From Hirundichthys speculiger (lineage: Eukaryota > Chordata > Actinopteri > Beloniformes > Exocoetidae), in contig JAGFBZ010000817.1 of assembly GCA_018398805.1 (NCBI GenBank), positions 2,579,001 through 2,643,000 on the forward strand: DNA of 64,000 nt. The letters run 5' to 3'. Below the pieces are notes generated by a model. The model ran no database searches, was not told the origin of the DNA, and saw only the letters and a list, made by a program, of their open reading frames with translations. Positions within the stretch are counted from its first letter, which is position 1. Every line of letters starts with the position of its first letter. Of this stretch, positions 12,736 through 25,306 are shown in pieces. The translations under genes and the position numbers were made by a program.

Positions 12736-13123
12736 TGTTTTGGTGTGGGTTGGGCCACACCAAATGAGGGTCTTATCTTGTCTCCCCTGTCCTGAGTCTC
12801 ATTTACTGTTTAACTTTGAAGGTCTGTCTTGTTTTCATTCGGTTCTGTTTTTGTTCCTTCCCTGTGTTATTCTGATTGCTTGCACCTGCCCCTCATTTGT
12901 CCCTCTGTGTATTTAAGTCTGGTCTTTCCCCTTTCTGTTACTGGTTTGTCTGTTCACCTACCTGGATGTCTTTCCCCCTCTCCCTTCTGAGTTCCTACGT
13001 CGCTGTCCCGTTACCCTCGTCTTGGATGTCAATTAAGTTTGGAGTTCTGCTTTTTTGTGTGAATAACTCATGTTAGTTGGAAACTCCTGTGTTTGGGTCC
13101 TCCATACAACTCCCAACACAACA
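12736..13123 (+). mobile_element. Solo LTR of a Ty3/gypsy-type retroelement
   Basis: A 388-bp unit starting TGTTTTGG and ending CACAACA, flanked by perfect 5-bp direct repeats ATATT (12731-12735 and 13124-13128). It contains a TATTTAAG box inside GTGTATTTAAGTCTGG. It is clearly related to the unit at about 39290-39705. No internal retroelement sequence is next to it, so it is a solo LTR. Confidence 0.8.
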
Positions 13124-14480
13124 ATATTGGTATAAAAAGGCCTAACTTAACAGAGCATGTCAGTCTGCAACATATCATTTGGAAAATAGTTTTAATGTAA
13201 TGTTCAGACATCCATAAGCTGTATAATTCAGAAACAAAATACTACCCACAAATTGTCTGGTTTATCTTTAAGACATGACAAGAGCTGCACTACTGTAAAA
13301 TAAGACAAAAGCAGCATTGAGGTGAAAATGGAGACAAAATGACAGGCTGAAAGTGGTGGGATGCTTGAGATGAGCTTGATAGGCAGGTGATGAGGCTCAG
13401 TCTCCTTCTTTCTGTCTGGGAGAAGCTGATGGGTTTTCCGTTGTATTCCATGAATGAGAACCAATTTTACAAAGCATACACACATACACACACATACACA
13501 GGTGATCTGAGGAGGTAAGTGTATTTGAAAGGACCCTCTGCTGAATAAACACATCATCTGACAGTAGAACTTGGTAGATAGTCTTATCAAATTACTCTTG
13601 GTTTATTTGAGCCACCCCTGAGGACAACACTGATGAAAGCACCTACAGAGCTGTATGTTAACAAACACTGCATGCGTGCGTGAATGTGTCCATAACTCAG
13701 GCAAGCAGGTTGGTTGCTGAAGGGGAACGAAGGTGCATTTTCTATCTGTCTGGTCGATCCACTCCAGTCTATCAGAGGAATGTCTGCACAGTACCAATGC
13801 GTGCAGTCAACCTGAAACTCCTGGCCACACCTGAAACTCGACCCGAGACTCCTGCCCACAGCTGCTTGTGTGCCTCACACACATATACACACAGACACAA
13901 CTACGATACACACATATCAGCAGAAGTCTGTGGTCCCTGTAGTAAAGGGGACTGATCTAAGCAGCTGTTCTCCATTCAGTCTGAATACTGACATTCTTGT
14001 AATCTTGACTGTCAACCTCATTGTGTTCAGTCTCGCATAACAACTGTCAACCATGTCTGAACAACCCATAATACACACACAAATTGGAGTTCCAGCCAAA
14101 TGTCTGTCTATCCCACCAAAATTGTGTGTAACAGTCCCTGGAAAGCTCGAGATTATGACAAAAGAAAATGACAATATTGCTTAAGTCTTTTGGCATATAC
14201 GGACATTACCCTTATCTCATAATTTAAGGGATATATGGAAAAAAAAAACATCTTATGTGCCGCCAACTCCAAAACCATCACATAAGACAACTCTGTCACT
14301 TGGTGTGTGGCAGCGTAAGTCTGAAAATATGTAATTCACTGAGTGGTTCAGATTTACACAGTTTTGTGACATCACAGAACCGGACCTAATTTGAATTGTT
14401 TAGGTTTACCGTCATTATGTCCACCCAAGTAAACACATAGCTGCTTTGCCTCGCCTCAGATGTTGACACTGTAAAGCTGT
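13124..14480. other. No recognisable feature
   Basis: Noncoding sequence with small CA/CATA-rich runs at 13478-13500 and 13876-13915. Several overlapping open frames occur on both strands at 13587-13955, but none shows a domain or splice context. Confidence 0.5.
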
Positions 14481-14481
14481 A

Positions 14482-14744
14482 CACTGCAAAAACTCAAAAT
14501 CTTACCAAGTGTATTTTTCTAATTTCTAGTCAAAATATCTCGTCACACTTAATATAAGACAAAATCACCTAAAGAGTAACATTTCAGTGAGATATAGGAG
14601 CTTGTTTTTAGACAGTGCATCTTGAATTAAGCGAATTTTCACTTGTTCCATTGGCAGAATTTTTTGCTTATTACAAGCAAAAATATCTTGTATTAAGTTT
14701 TTTTTTTTTTTTTACTTATTTTTTGAGTGGCCTTTTTTCCAGTG
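14482..14744. mobile_element. Short MITE with TA target duplication
   Basis: Ends are CACTGCAAAAA at the left and TTTTTTCCAGTG at the right (inverted repeats with one mismatch). TA lies on each side (14480-14481 and 14745-14746). The interior includes the common fish-repeat wording ATCTTGTATTAAG. TA flanks fit a Tc1/mariner-type non-autonomous element. Confidence 0.75.
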
Positions 14745-14746
14745 TA

Positions 14747-16955
14747 AGACAAGTTACTTAAGAGACACACCTCAGAAGGAAAGAGAAGGGCGGAGTAAAG
14801 GGTCTGACTCCACCCCCTAGAACCAGCTGCTACAAACAGAGCTGTGAAGACATGACTGAGACGTGTTCTTGCGTGCTTTATCCTTTAGGTATTTTGACCA
14901 AAGCATGTCAGACATTTCATTTATATGTGAGAAAATTAAAAAAAAAGGAAGGGGGGTGATTGTGTGGTTAAACACTTGGTCAAAAAAAGAAGATTTAGAG
15001 ACACAAAGGAACATTATTTCCACATCCAAGTTAAAAGCATTTTGCAATTTGTTTTTTGCTAAATGTATATGTTTCAGTTACAGGATAATCTAAATTTGTT
15101 GGAGGAAAAATAACATTCTCTCTGGAGGTAAAAGTTGGAACCAAACCAGGGTAAATCTGACACAAGTGTTTAATGACTTCCAGTTGGTGCAGAGTGTTAT
15201 CAGGGCAATCGCCATTTAACATACCAGCACACCCTCAATACCCAATCAGACGTACCACGGTTCAACGCCCGCCAGAAAAAGAGATTCTTAACTTTTGTGT
15301 TCCATCTTATAATGTCATATGTAGAGCCCGCGGTTACACACGGAGCATCCATGGATGTGTTTTCATTTGGTGTTCACAAGCTCAAATGATGTGTGCTGTT
15401 CTCAACTTCACAGACCTCCAATAAAGAGGAGCTTTCTGTTTAATCAAGGGCACCAATATGAGTTTTTGTGGGATTTAGCAATAAAATGATGGACAATAGC
15501 ACGTCTTGCTCAGGTGCCCTAATAAGTTTTGTGAGTCTTTTATTTACTACTGAAACATTTATTGTTGCTGCGCAAACAAGTAAAATCTGTCCAGCAGACA
15601 GTCGCTGCGAAACTGCACTGTTAAAGAGGTCAACAAATAGACCAGTGCTGCCAGTTCCTATTCTCTTCAGCCTTTATGACTGACTGCACTTGTTCCAGTC
15701 TCCTTCACCCACGGTGCAGGTCCAGTGAATGGGCATCTGTTGGGTCCTGACACACATTGAAAATTAAATGGAGTGTTTGAGGTGTAAACTGCATGTGATT
15801 GGATGCTAAGTTGTTTTTTGTTTTTTTTTTAAAGGAGGTTGTTGTTGTTGTTTTTCAAGGCAGGCGGAACCAGCATCAGAGAGACGCTCTCAGAGCCGAG
15901 ATGCACACAGATGCCTCATTAAGATGTGATCAAGCAGAGAGACAGAGGACTTCTGTGGATCGAGGCCAGCGCTCTGCTCACCACCACAGAGGGGCCTTTC
16001 TACACCTTGTGCCCCATTTCATCTCTTTATTGCGCAGCAAAACACACCTATAATGTCCGGTTCAACCTCGGGGGAGGGAGGTGGGGGGAGTAAGGTGAGG
16101 CTGTGCATGTGTATACATCTGCATGTGTGGAGGGATTAAAGGAAATAGAAGCTCGTCGATGTGAGGAAGGGCTGCTTTCAGCGCTGCATCTCTCAGCATC
16201 AATTAGCAGGGTATGTTGTGACTGGCTCAGGTTAGAGGTGAAGTGCACCAGCTGAGAGAGGTAAACACACCTCATCCCCAGGGATGGTTAAAATCAGGAG
16301 GAGGGCAACAATGTGCCACTGCCTGAGCCACAGAAGCCTGCCTGTGCTGGGCCATTAACATGCTTTAGCAGTCATTTCCTTCCTTCTCATCCAATTTCCT
16401 TAACCCCAAGTTCATACATGGGGCTGACAGTGGAGGCTTCACCTGGCAGCATAAGAAGCCTTCTTTTCTGATGTTACGCTCACCTGTGCATTTCTAAGGA
16501 AACCTGTGTTTGGAGTCACTTTGAAAGCTACCAAGTTCATCAGGTAAAAGCAACGCCTTAAACCCAAATCAGGACGATGTGGAAAATGCATTTTTTTTTT
16601 TTAAACACAGCAGCTTTTACATTTATTTTGACTTTCATCTTATTTGCAGACAGTAAAAATTCCAGGATATTTCATTTTCTTGACCATTTAAATTAATTTG
16701 TTGATATGCAATTCAATGGTATGAGTGCAATTTCGCACCAGTGAGGATGTGAAAGAAAAAAAGCCAGTGATGTTATTTCAAACTGATCATGTCAACATTT
16801 GGTTTTTATGATGCTTTAATAAAAAGCAGCATCCTTGAAACGATGAGTCTTTAAAGAGCAAAGATGGGCAGATGCTTTCCACTTTGCCTACAAATATGTT
16901 TGAAAATCATTGAAATGTTTGAAAATTCTGTTTTTCAACGAAAGATTGAAATATG
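14747..16955. other. No recognisable feature
   Basis: Noncoding sequence without transposon ends or family signatures that I recognise. The strongest open frames (for example 15799-16053 plus) are short and lack context. Confidence 0.45.
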
Positions 16956-16959
16956 CATA

Positions 16960-17330
16960 TTTCTTCTTCTACAGTCCACAATATTAAAAGATAGAAGGAA
17001 TCTGGAGGAATTTCTGTGCATGTGCGAGTCTGAGCTGGACACCCGTGATCTCCAATGGCCTCAGACGGCACTGCATCAGGGTTTGCCATTCAATAAAAGC
17101 TGATTCAAACACACAAGCAAGGGATTATTTGAGAAATGTTTGGAAAATACGCTCTGGAGGAAAAGAATGGCGTTCGTTCCTGTTATGGTGTGGTTTTGAG
17201 TTCTCTTGTTTTTAGTGTTTTTCCCTATGTTTCTGAGCTCTGTGAGTGTCAGTGTCTCGCCTGGCCTGGCTGCAGGCCTGACCTGTCCCCAAGAGAGAAC
17301 GTGTGGAGAATTTTAAAACAAAAAACATGA
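16960..17330 (+). mobile_element. Tc1-type transposase relic
   Basis: Plus-strand segments read ELDTRDLQWPQTALHQG and, after a frame change, CRPDLSPRENVWRILKQ. The second is the conserved PDLSPIENVWR.LK motif around the last catalytic acidic residue of Tc1-type DDE transposases. The same family appears at 50913-51932 and 63300-63960. Confidence 0.7.
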
Positions 17331-17948
17331 CAAAAGAGACCCCATATTGTTTTGTTATATTCAGATGTGTTTGCAGGCCGGAGGGGACCAGATGGCAAAA
17401 AAAAAAAAAAAAAAAAAAGTCACTTGGTTTCCTCAACGCAAGAACAAATGTAAAACTTAATTATAAGTAATGGCAACGTAAATTGCATAGTGGTAGAAGC
17501 TTTTCTGTCCTAACAGGATGCATATAATCAAATGAAATGAAGGTGAAAAGAAAAAGCATGAAATACATTGCATTCATACTGTCTGTATATTGTTCCTAGA
17601 TTTTATGATTTGAGACTTTTCTTTTTTTTTTTTTTTTTTTTTTTTGACACATCTCTTCAAAACCACAAAGGAGACTTTACCTTTTGTCACAATACTTGTG
17701 ACAAAAAATGTTTCACTCAGTCTTATATTCAACTGCACTTTCTTCCAAAGCAATGGAACAACACAGACTGTGAACTCATTTAGGACAACAGGGTTTAAAA
17801 TGAGATGAACAGCTACATTGTAAACTGAACAACAAAGACGTGTGGGCCTTGTAACATTCACTCCTCACACTAGTAAAAAGGCAGAAAGGAGAAAGTAAAG
17901 GGAGGAAGAAAAACACACAAGGAAAATGGTTTGTAAGAGACACTGTTT

Positions 17949-18315
17949 TATATCTGTTTCTGTGTGCATAAATGTCCTACTAAGCATGACACAGCATAAA
18001 ATGCAATGCATCAATACAGTCCTCCTCAGTGATATTCTGGTTAGTTTTACTAAACATGTCAAAGTTAAACTGAGGTTCAGTTTGTGACACTTGTATTAAT
18101 CTTTAAATTAACAAAATAATTATTTAATTTCATCTTTTACGAAAAAAAAAAAAAAGCTTGACATTTCTGTTATGGGTTGGTGGCATCTGTATATTTTATT
18201 CTGTTGCAAATATATCACCAGCAAATCCCTTTTCTAGATATGTTTGTATTTTATTTTGAACCTTTTTAACAGGCAAAAGCCCAAGTAAATGATGCATTTC
18301 ATTTTAGTGATGCTG
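17949..18315 (+). repeat. Duplicated segment, copy A
   Basis: Starting CTGTTTCTGTGTGCATAAAT, this segment is repeated in the same orientation at 20778-21130, about nine bases in ten by eye. Copy A continues after the MITE at 18730-18775 (ATTCTGTTATCAGC). Confidence 0.9.
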
Positions 18316-18319
18316 TTAA

Positions 18320-18725
18320 AGGTGGGGTAGGTGTTGTTTTTTGCAGCACTTTTTACAATATTGCCTGAAAACCTTTTCACATTCCCGTTGCACCCACTGA
18401 AATAAAATGTTTGCAAAAAAAATGAAACGTTTTGGTCCGGTCTAGAGGGTATAATCAGAGAAAAACTCTGACCAATCAAAATAGTGATCATCATTACTTT
18501 CATTGGCTGCCTAATATGTCCATCAAATATCAATGCACTATCACACACCCCTCCCTCCCTCCCTGCTGTTCATGTAGTCATGAATCGGGTGAAGGCGTGG
18601 TTTCGAGGGGTGAGCTGAAGAGGAGGAGGCGGAGTCTTTGGGAGGAGGGAGGGAGTGTATATTTTCAAAATCTCACTTGAGTTGGATTGCTGGAACCGTT
18701 TTTTCAAAGAACACCTACCCCACCT
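18320..18725. mobile_element. TTAA-target MITE (piggyBac/Kolobok-like)
   Basis: Ends are AGGTGGGGTAGGTGTT and its inverted copy, with TTAA on each side (18316-18319 and 18726-18729). The matching position of duplicate copy B (about 21140) reads GTTATTTCTG with no insert, an empty site that confirms the boundaries. Confidence 0.85.
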
Positions 18726-18889
18726 TTAATTCTGTTATCAGCAAAACAACTACTAGCAAAAAAAAATGACAGCAAAAGAAGTATATAAAAAAGAAGGAGA
18801 ATTAGAAGAGGAAGAAGAAGAGTAGGAGCGATGATGTGACAACAACAGAGAAGGATCTGCTATTTTTCCTGTGTCAGGGTTAAAAATTC

Positions 18890-19900
18890 ATTTAATTAAA
18901 TCAGTTTTATTCCCTCTCAAAGATTCCAATCTGATGGAAATTAATGGTATAATGATTAAAGAAAAAGTTACATATTTAGGAGTGTTTATTGGTAAAGATA
19001 AAAAATGATGCAGCTTATCTAATTTTGGCCCTATTATTGAGCAAATAACAAGAAATTTAGGACATGACTGATGAGAGATTTGTCTTTATATAGTTTTACT
19101 GTCAAAGGCAGAGGGAATCTTCAGATCTGTTTATGCATACTTATCATTAGCACTGTCCAAAAATATATATAAAAAGTTGGATAAAATTCTATTTGATTTT
19201 ATTTGGAAATATAAGAGCCATTATTTTAAGAAGAATATTTTATGCAATGCAAAAAACAACAACAATAACAAAAAAAAAACAATGTTTAAAGTTTTTAAGT
19301 CATTTAAAGTGAAACCTATTAAACAGGATTGCCTTTCCCAAACATATTTTTAATTTAATTGGAGGAACTACATTCTTATTGAAGTGTGATAACAAAATTA
19401 AAAAGCTCCCAATAAAACTGTCTGACTTTCATCAACAAGCTCTCTTGGCTTGGAAACTCATTTACAAACAACTTCTCTCCAGCTTCTTACTAAAAATGGA
19501 ACAATGGGAACATCCTTTAGAAGAAGAAGTCTCTTTACTTTAAAAACTGGATGTAAAATGATATACTTGTCAAACAGCTTTAAAATTTTAAATGCTTTTA
19601 AAAAGAAATGCTCAAGAAGGGTTATTCTGCCTTCTGGTAGATTCTTTTGGTCCTCTTTATTTGGAGAACTTAGCTGGCACCAGATTTGGTTAAATGGATT
19701 GAGGTTCTGTTTAAGCAATAAAGTTAAGGAAGTTACTTTCAAAATTTTAAACAATGTGTACCCAGTCAAGAAGACATTGGAAAAAGATTTAACCTTGCTA
19801 TAGATTATTTATGTACCAGTACTTTCTGTGACCATCAAATCGAAACAATTTCTCATTTGCTCTTTCAGTGTGAATATACGGGAATATTGGGTGTACAATA
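18890..19900 (+). mobile_element. L1/Tx1-clade LINE fragment, 3' part of ORF2
   Basis: Broken plus-strand frames give a recognisable order of L1 ORF2 C-terminal segments: YLGVFIGKDKN, a KKLDKILFDFIWKYKS-like stretch, and LSNKVKEVTFKILNNVYPVK. Stop codons and frameshifts are frequent, so the copy is dead. Confidence 0.7.
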
Positions 19901-20777
19901 TTTTATTAGCCTTAGAATTGGGCAAATAGTTACATTTACAGATATATATTAGTAAGGAAACGCATCCACAAACAGAGCTCTGCACTCTCTTGATTTAGAA
20001 ATGTGCCTGCGATCACAGTTATGCGCTCTCTCGAGTAACAAATTGTGCTGTTGTAATTGATTGATATGCTCGATACTGTATGAAGGCACTCCCTACTGTA
20101 TTTTGGCAGAGACATAATGCCATAGAAGAAGCAACGGCATAAGATCTCCATAACCTTTGAAACAAGAGAACTGACATGGAAACATTTCAGTTCAAAAGTC
20201 GCTGGCACTGATATGAACAGGGGGTTGGCCAACACATCTTCACTTAGGGAGCAGGTATATCTGGCTACTATACTTTGCAACAAGGGACTATAGTCAGCAA
20301 GTGATGTCAGAGATGTCACTTGGGTTTTTGTGCAAAGATACAGTGCTTTGAAATAAGGGAGGAATCAAGGATAACTTCACAAAGCTGAGCCCTTAACTAC
20401 AAATGCTCAGATAATAGAAAACTGAATGGCCACAAAAGCCAGGTGTCTGGCAGAAATAATGATTTTTTTTTTCACAGTGATTGACACCACCCATAGTTTT
20501 AAGAATAAATTGAAAACACGGGAGAAGGGAATCCAGAAGCTCACTGAACATAGTTTAAAACTGAAAACAAAGGACAGAGACAGAAACTCAAAGGTCAAAA
20601 GCAACACATTTTAAAGCATATTATATAATGCGTCTTGCCATCCTGTTTTTGCAGGTAAAACCACATGCAGTGTCTGCAGATTATTCAGATTTGTCACTGT
20701 TAAGCAAAGGCTAAAATCTCCTGTTTTTTGCACAAAGCAGAAAGGAAATTGCTTTATATATGCTGCAGGAGAAAAAT

Positions 20778-21190
20778 CTGTTTCTGTGTGCATAAATGTC
20801 CAACTAAGCATTACAGAGTATAAAATACAATGCATAAATACAGTCCTCCTCAGTGATTTTCTGGTTAGTTTTACTAAACATGTCAAAGTTAAACTAAAGT
20901 TTAGTTTTTTATACTTTTGCAATTAATCTTTAAACTAACAAAATAATTATTTAATTTCATCTTTTACATAAAAAAAAAGATTGGCATTCTGTTAAAGGGT
21001 TGGTGGTATCTGTATATTTTATTCTGATGCAAATATATCAACAGGAAATCCCTTTTCTAGATATGTTTGGTATTTTATTTTGAACCTTTTTTAGTAGGCA
21101 AAAGCCCAAGTAAATGATGCATTTCATTTTAGTGATGCTGTTATTTCTGTTATCAGCAAAACAACTGATAGCAAAAAAAAAAAAAAAAAA
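20778..21190 (+). repeat. Duplicated segment, copy B (empty site)
   Basis: Same-orientation copy of 17949-18315 plus 18730-18775, without the 406-bp TTAA MITE. Both copies include CCCTTTTCTAGATATGTTTG and AAGCCCAAGTAAATGATGC. Confidence 0.9.
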
Positions 21191-21199
21191 ATGACAGCA

Positions 21200-22185
21200 A
21201 AAGAAGCTATCTGATAGTAGAAGACAAATGGGGTATGGAAACATACCTCAGGTCAGTTGTACATGGACTGCATAAACAGAACTGGACAAAACCTCTGCGA
21301 CATCACAGATAGGCTTTCTAAAGAATGTTTTTGAGACTTGTTTTGTCTGGATTCTTAGTGAAGCCATCTTGGCAGGAGCTGACTGATTGATTAAAGATGG
21401 TCAAACAGATGGAACAAGCAATTCTGGCAACTGGTTTGAATGTGCCCACCTAACCTCAGTCACAACAAGCTAGCATTTTAGCTTAGCTCATGTAAAGCTA
21501 TGATACGAACCAGTCATTCAGTCATTGTGATTGAATGTGTCCATCCATTTATCCACATTTCTGATGTTGCTACTGAAAGAAAATTTGAAATGAGTTCTTC
21601 CAGAGCTGAAACAAGGATTGCAGGAGTTCAGATTGAGCTCTGCTGGGAACCATAGCTAGCCAGTGCTTGGCTAATTGACCACAGAACTTGGTCAGAACTC
21701 AGTTACAATGGCAGTCAAAGTTGAAAGTCACAAGTCAACTGTTGGGTAATGGTCCGGTTTGTCAATCTGGAAAAGCCCAGACGAAGCTGGAAGATAACTT
21801 GGCTCCAGGGCTCGCAATCAATGAGGTAGAGGTCTGGTCCATTTGAACCAAGTTTTTAAATTGAACCAAGGCTCAATTTGAAATGTCAAAAATCTCTGCA
21901 GCCCATGCAAACCTTTAAACAACACTTTGTTCAACATACAAGACTAAAAGCTACATTCCAATATTAATTTAAGAGGTCAACAAATAAGGTGACTCTTGTC
22001 ACTTGTCATGTAAATTAAGATTACAGTAGAATAACACTCAATTGGTTTGTTTTATTATTTCTAAATATTTTTTAAATCATGTAATAAACATTTTACATAT
22101 TTAATATATTTTTAAAAAATTGAGGATTTAAAACATATTTGTTTATATTTAATGACCTCTCACTGCCCACCTGCAGTACCTTGAT
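21200..22185. other. No recognisable feature
   Basis: Noncoding sequence. I saw no transposon terminus, gene motif or strong repeat. Confidence 0.45.
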
Positions 22186-22189
22186 AGCC

Positions 22190-22610
22190 CACGAGGGGGC
22201 CATGGCCCACTTTTTGGGAATCACTGGGCTAAAGTACTTGCTGCTAGGTAATTTGTAGCATCCATCCAGTGTCTTTATCATGTTCCTAAAGCCATTTTTT
22301 TCCACTGTAAGAAATGGCACCATGACTTTAAACAAGTATACAGTAATGGCATTTGTAATATAATTCCAGCTCTGGTTCTTTTTGTCGTACGAAGTGACCA
22401 ACGTTGCACAAGTAGCACTTCGTCCTCCTCATCTCGCTCCATGTTTGCAACCGCTGTAATGTTTTCACATTCACTTTCGACCAAAGTAGGCGCAGCTCGA
22501 CATTATCAACTTGTGCAATCACGGTAGGCCGGTATTGTAAAAATCTCTACCGTTAGCTACATTTATATAGTTTCTACCGTATACTGTTTATACCACCCAC
22601 TGCTAGGCGA
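22190..22610 (-). mobile_element. ZBED-type hAT transposase relic
   Basis: The minus strand reads FLTVEKNGFRNMIKTLD followed by CYKLPSSKYFS. This matches the conserved VEK.GFR.M...L...Y..PSRKYFS segment of ZBED-like hAT transposases, just after a BED-like region. The right end near 22605 (CAGTGGGTGGTATAAACAG on the minus strand) resembles a hAT terminus. At the left the frame runs into another repeat end (CAGTGATTCCCAAAAAG, minus strand). Confidence 0.7.
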
Positions 22611-22619
22611 AGGTAGCTG

Positions 22620-24140
22620 CTGCTGGCTGCTTAGCTAAGTTATTTCTCTAGACAACTTTCAGACCAACCCAGAGCCAGTTGCAGTGGTCTGTTAGTATAA
22701 TTAACAGCACAACATCCATTGTGTTAGGTGAACTATGACCTCATTAAATACAGCAACATTCCAAAAGCAGAGAAAAAACTGTGTTCTCCTGTCCCCTGAA
22801 ATACATTCTCCTGAGTCCAGCTGGTATGAACCACCAACTGCACTAGTCAAAACTTGGGGGGAGTTGGTAAACAGATGATGAAAATCATTTCCATTGCACT
22901 TGTACCCAACTTAATAATGGTTGAAACTTTTTTTTTTTTATTACAGATTGATGTTTTTGTTTCATTTATGAATACCTCCTAATGTCAAGGAAACAGGATT
23001 TGTATGCATATACACTTCACCTGACTCCACAATACTGTGCACACATACACAGAAAGACAAACACACAGGGCTGATTTACTGCATTGATCTTCTCGTGAGT
23101 GGAGTCATTATCCTGCTTAACAAACTGGCCACTGTCAAGCCACCAGCCAAAAGCTCGCCACCCATCACACCACAGATAATAACCCTGTCTGAACTCCACC
23201 ATCTGACTTATCTAATCTTTGGCAGCTCCTCCAACTGTGGAAAACTAAATGTAACTTTTATCAACTGTCAACAGTTTTCAGTGTGGAAACATACTTTGAA
23301 AATGATAAGACTAGGTATTTATGTGGCATATCTGAAAATGGGAAACTACATAAAGTACTATAGATTAAATGATAGTCTAGATCTATAAATATAAATATAT
23401 TTGGTCAAACAATACACTGTAGGACTTCTAAAATGTGTCTGATACTGAAAAACAGCAGTAAAACAGCACTCACTGTTTTGAGGGTACACCTGAAATAAAA
23501 CTAAGCTAGAAAAAAAAAAAAAAGTAGTAGAGGGACCTTGTGGTCACAATTTGACCTCTGGGGCCCCATCCTGACATTAAACTGGGAGAAAGTACTAGAA
23601 AAGCTAGAAAGCTTTTAAACACTCTTTGTTTGTAATGCATTATGTAACGTGTGGGTATGGTTACACCTAGCACACTGAGTAATGATGATTCATCATTTCA
23701 GTAACAGTAAAAATCTCAACACTGGCAGGCTCTTTCTTTCATGAGAACCTGCAAAGTCATCCCAGTGTCTCATGATCTATAAGGAAGTTGTATTAGCATT
23801 AGTCATGGTATGATTAGGGAACTAATAGCAGGGCTATATTCATCTCTTTTTTGTTTCTTTTTCTGACATAACAATAAATAAGCTTATCTTGCACACTGAT
23901 ATTGTCTTGAAAATGTATAATGTCTTCCATTATTTATGACCCTGTTACAGTGTGTTGAATCATTTTATTTATTTATTTATTTTTTGTGACTCCTACAATG
24001 TTATAGCCAAATCTTGCTGTCCCTGAAAAGCAACAGCACTGAGTTAACAAAAGCCCTCCTCTGACTGTCACAGCAGCATTTGGTCTCTTTAAGTCTAAAT
24101 ATAACCGCGTCTAAAGCTGATACCTAAACGTCCTGGCCGA
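22620..24140. other. Mostly unassigned; small dispersed repeat
   Basis: A segment at about 22650-22720, including GTGGTCTGTTAGTATAATTA, is related to 41360-41430. Nothing else was recognised. Confidence 0.4.
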
Positions 24141-24623
24141 TGTTACGTTCACTGACTTCTCCCGGGCTCCGTCAAATGGTCCCATATATGATAGGAAGGC
24201 AAATATAACTGACAAATGCAAGCCTCGTATTGCGAATGCTTGATTTGGTTGAAGCTGGTTATATAGCAGGTAGAAGGACAGCGCGACTCATCATGTTGCA
24301 AACTCTTGCAAGGTGGGAAACTTACTTTAGAAAGATAAATAGTTTTTCGTTGTTTTTTCCCCAAAACAATGGTTCAGAAACTCCTCAGCGTTGACCATTT
24401 CCGCCACCTGAAGGTTAACTAAATGTTGTCATTTAAAAGTGGCCAATATCTGCTTTTCGTGAATATTTCTTAACACTTTTCCCTCGCTCATTATTGATAA
24501 TTAAGGGCTTTATTCGAAGTGTTGATATTTCCCGGTATACCTTGAAGGCATCAGCTTACTTGTCAACGGTTGTTGTTCATTGAAACTATCTGAAAAGTCC
24601 CGGAAACGTCCGCGTACGCTCAC

Positions 24624-24752
24624 CTTGTTCAGGTAGGGGTTTCGGGTGACATCGTAGCCCCTCTTCTTGGTGTAAGCGAACGTTTTCCCGTTATCTTCGG
24701 ACTTGTGCATCTCCGTTTCCACCGACTCCCGTCTAACAAGTCCGCGAGCCAT
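24624..24752 (-). CDS. me1: NADP-dependent malic enzyme, first coding exon (partial gene)
   Basis: The exon encodes 43 residues and ends in KKRGYDVTRNPYLNK, the conserved N-terminal block of animal malic enzymes (RGY..TRNP.LNK). It is followed directly by a splice donor, AAG|GTGAGC, in phase 0. The ATG sits in a good context (AACAACATGG). Malic enzyme decarboxylates malate to pyruvate and makes NADPH; ME1 is the cytosolic form. The 28 residues before the block contain many acidic residues and do not look like a mitochondrial presequence, which favours me1 over me3. The KKRGYDVTRNP wording itself also resembles human ME3, so the paralogue call rests mainly on the divergent prss35 neighbour, as on human 6q14. 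The remaining exons should lie to the left on the minus strand, but none was recognised in the window. Exon identity is strong; paralogue identity is likely. Confidence 0.82.
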
Positions 24753-24900
24753 GTTGTTGCCGTTGCGGTTGTCTCTTTAAATAGAGCGACCCTGCTGAAG
24801 TGTTGTGAACGCAACAAGTGGATGCGCAGATTCCAGCCGCGGAGCTCCGTTTAAGAAGAGCCGAGCCACCTTATCAGTGAAACTGTTTCACTGTAACTCA
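24753..24900 (-). promoter_or_regulatory. Probable me1 5' UTR and promoter-proximal region
   Basis: The sequence just upstream of the me1 ATG is visibly richer in G+C and CpG than its surroundings, for example CCGCGGAGCTCCG near 24838 and several CG steps at 24750-24845. A CTATTTAAAG string lies on the minus strand at 24775-24784, but it is only about 25-30 bases from the ATG, so it is not convincing as a TATA box. The transcription start cannot be placed from sequence alone. Confidence 0.4.
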
Positions 24901-25147
24901 CAGGAGGTCAGACTTTGAGCAAAGTGTCAGCTTGTGTACTGTGACCTTACTGGCGCATATAAACTGGACCACAAATGCAGAGCCAGAAGCATTTTAATCT
25001 CTTTAAACCTTAATTGATCGCATTATTACAACCCACAGGGACATCAGCATCCTGAAAAATGGCCAGTCAGAAAATTACTGCAAAGTAGTTGCAGTCACAG
25101 AAGTTCATGGTATATTTGATGGACTTTGATAGAAGCAGATATTTTTT

Positions 25148-25148
<1 letters not shown>

Positions 25149-25182
<34 letters not shown>
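25149..25182. repeat. Poly(T)-poly(A) junction
   Basis: Fifteen T followed directly by nineteen A. It is a perfect hairpin candidate and an unstable site for sequencing. Confidence 0.9.
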
Positions 25183-25183
<1 letters not shown>

Positions 25184-25306
25184 TAGTGGTGATAGTAGTA
25201 GTGGTGATAAATATTAAAATAGGTTTCAATTAGCAAAGTGCGCATATAGTAGATAGTTGCAACCAAGGGCCAACATCAAGTTTTCCAAGCTGAAATCATT
25301 CAAAGT

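Larger units (their letters stand above)
1..24623 (-). other. Probable me1 intron 1 (left part), no exon recognised
   Basis: If me1 exon 1 at 24624-24752 is spliced normally, everything to its left up to the window edge is intron 1 or later gene sequence. I looked on the minus strand for the next conserved malic enzyme segments (the FTLEER..LGIHGLLPP block and the MPIVYTPTVGLACQ block) and saw neither. The stretch is AT-rich and dominated by the transposon relics listed separately. This extent is inferred, not observed. Confidence 0.45.

Noticed and set aside
24510..24623. Continuation of the me1 frame beyond the LNK codon block
   Set aside because: The sequence after AAG is a good splice donor (GTGAGC), and the continued frame has no malic enzyme similarity.
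24775..24784. CTATTTAAAG as a TATA box for me1
   Set aside because: It lies too close to the ATG to leave room for a normal start site and 5' UTR, and the region is CpG-rich.
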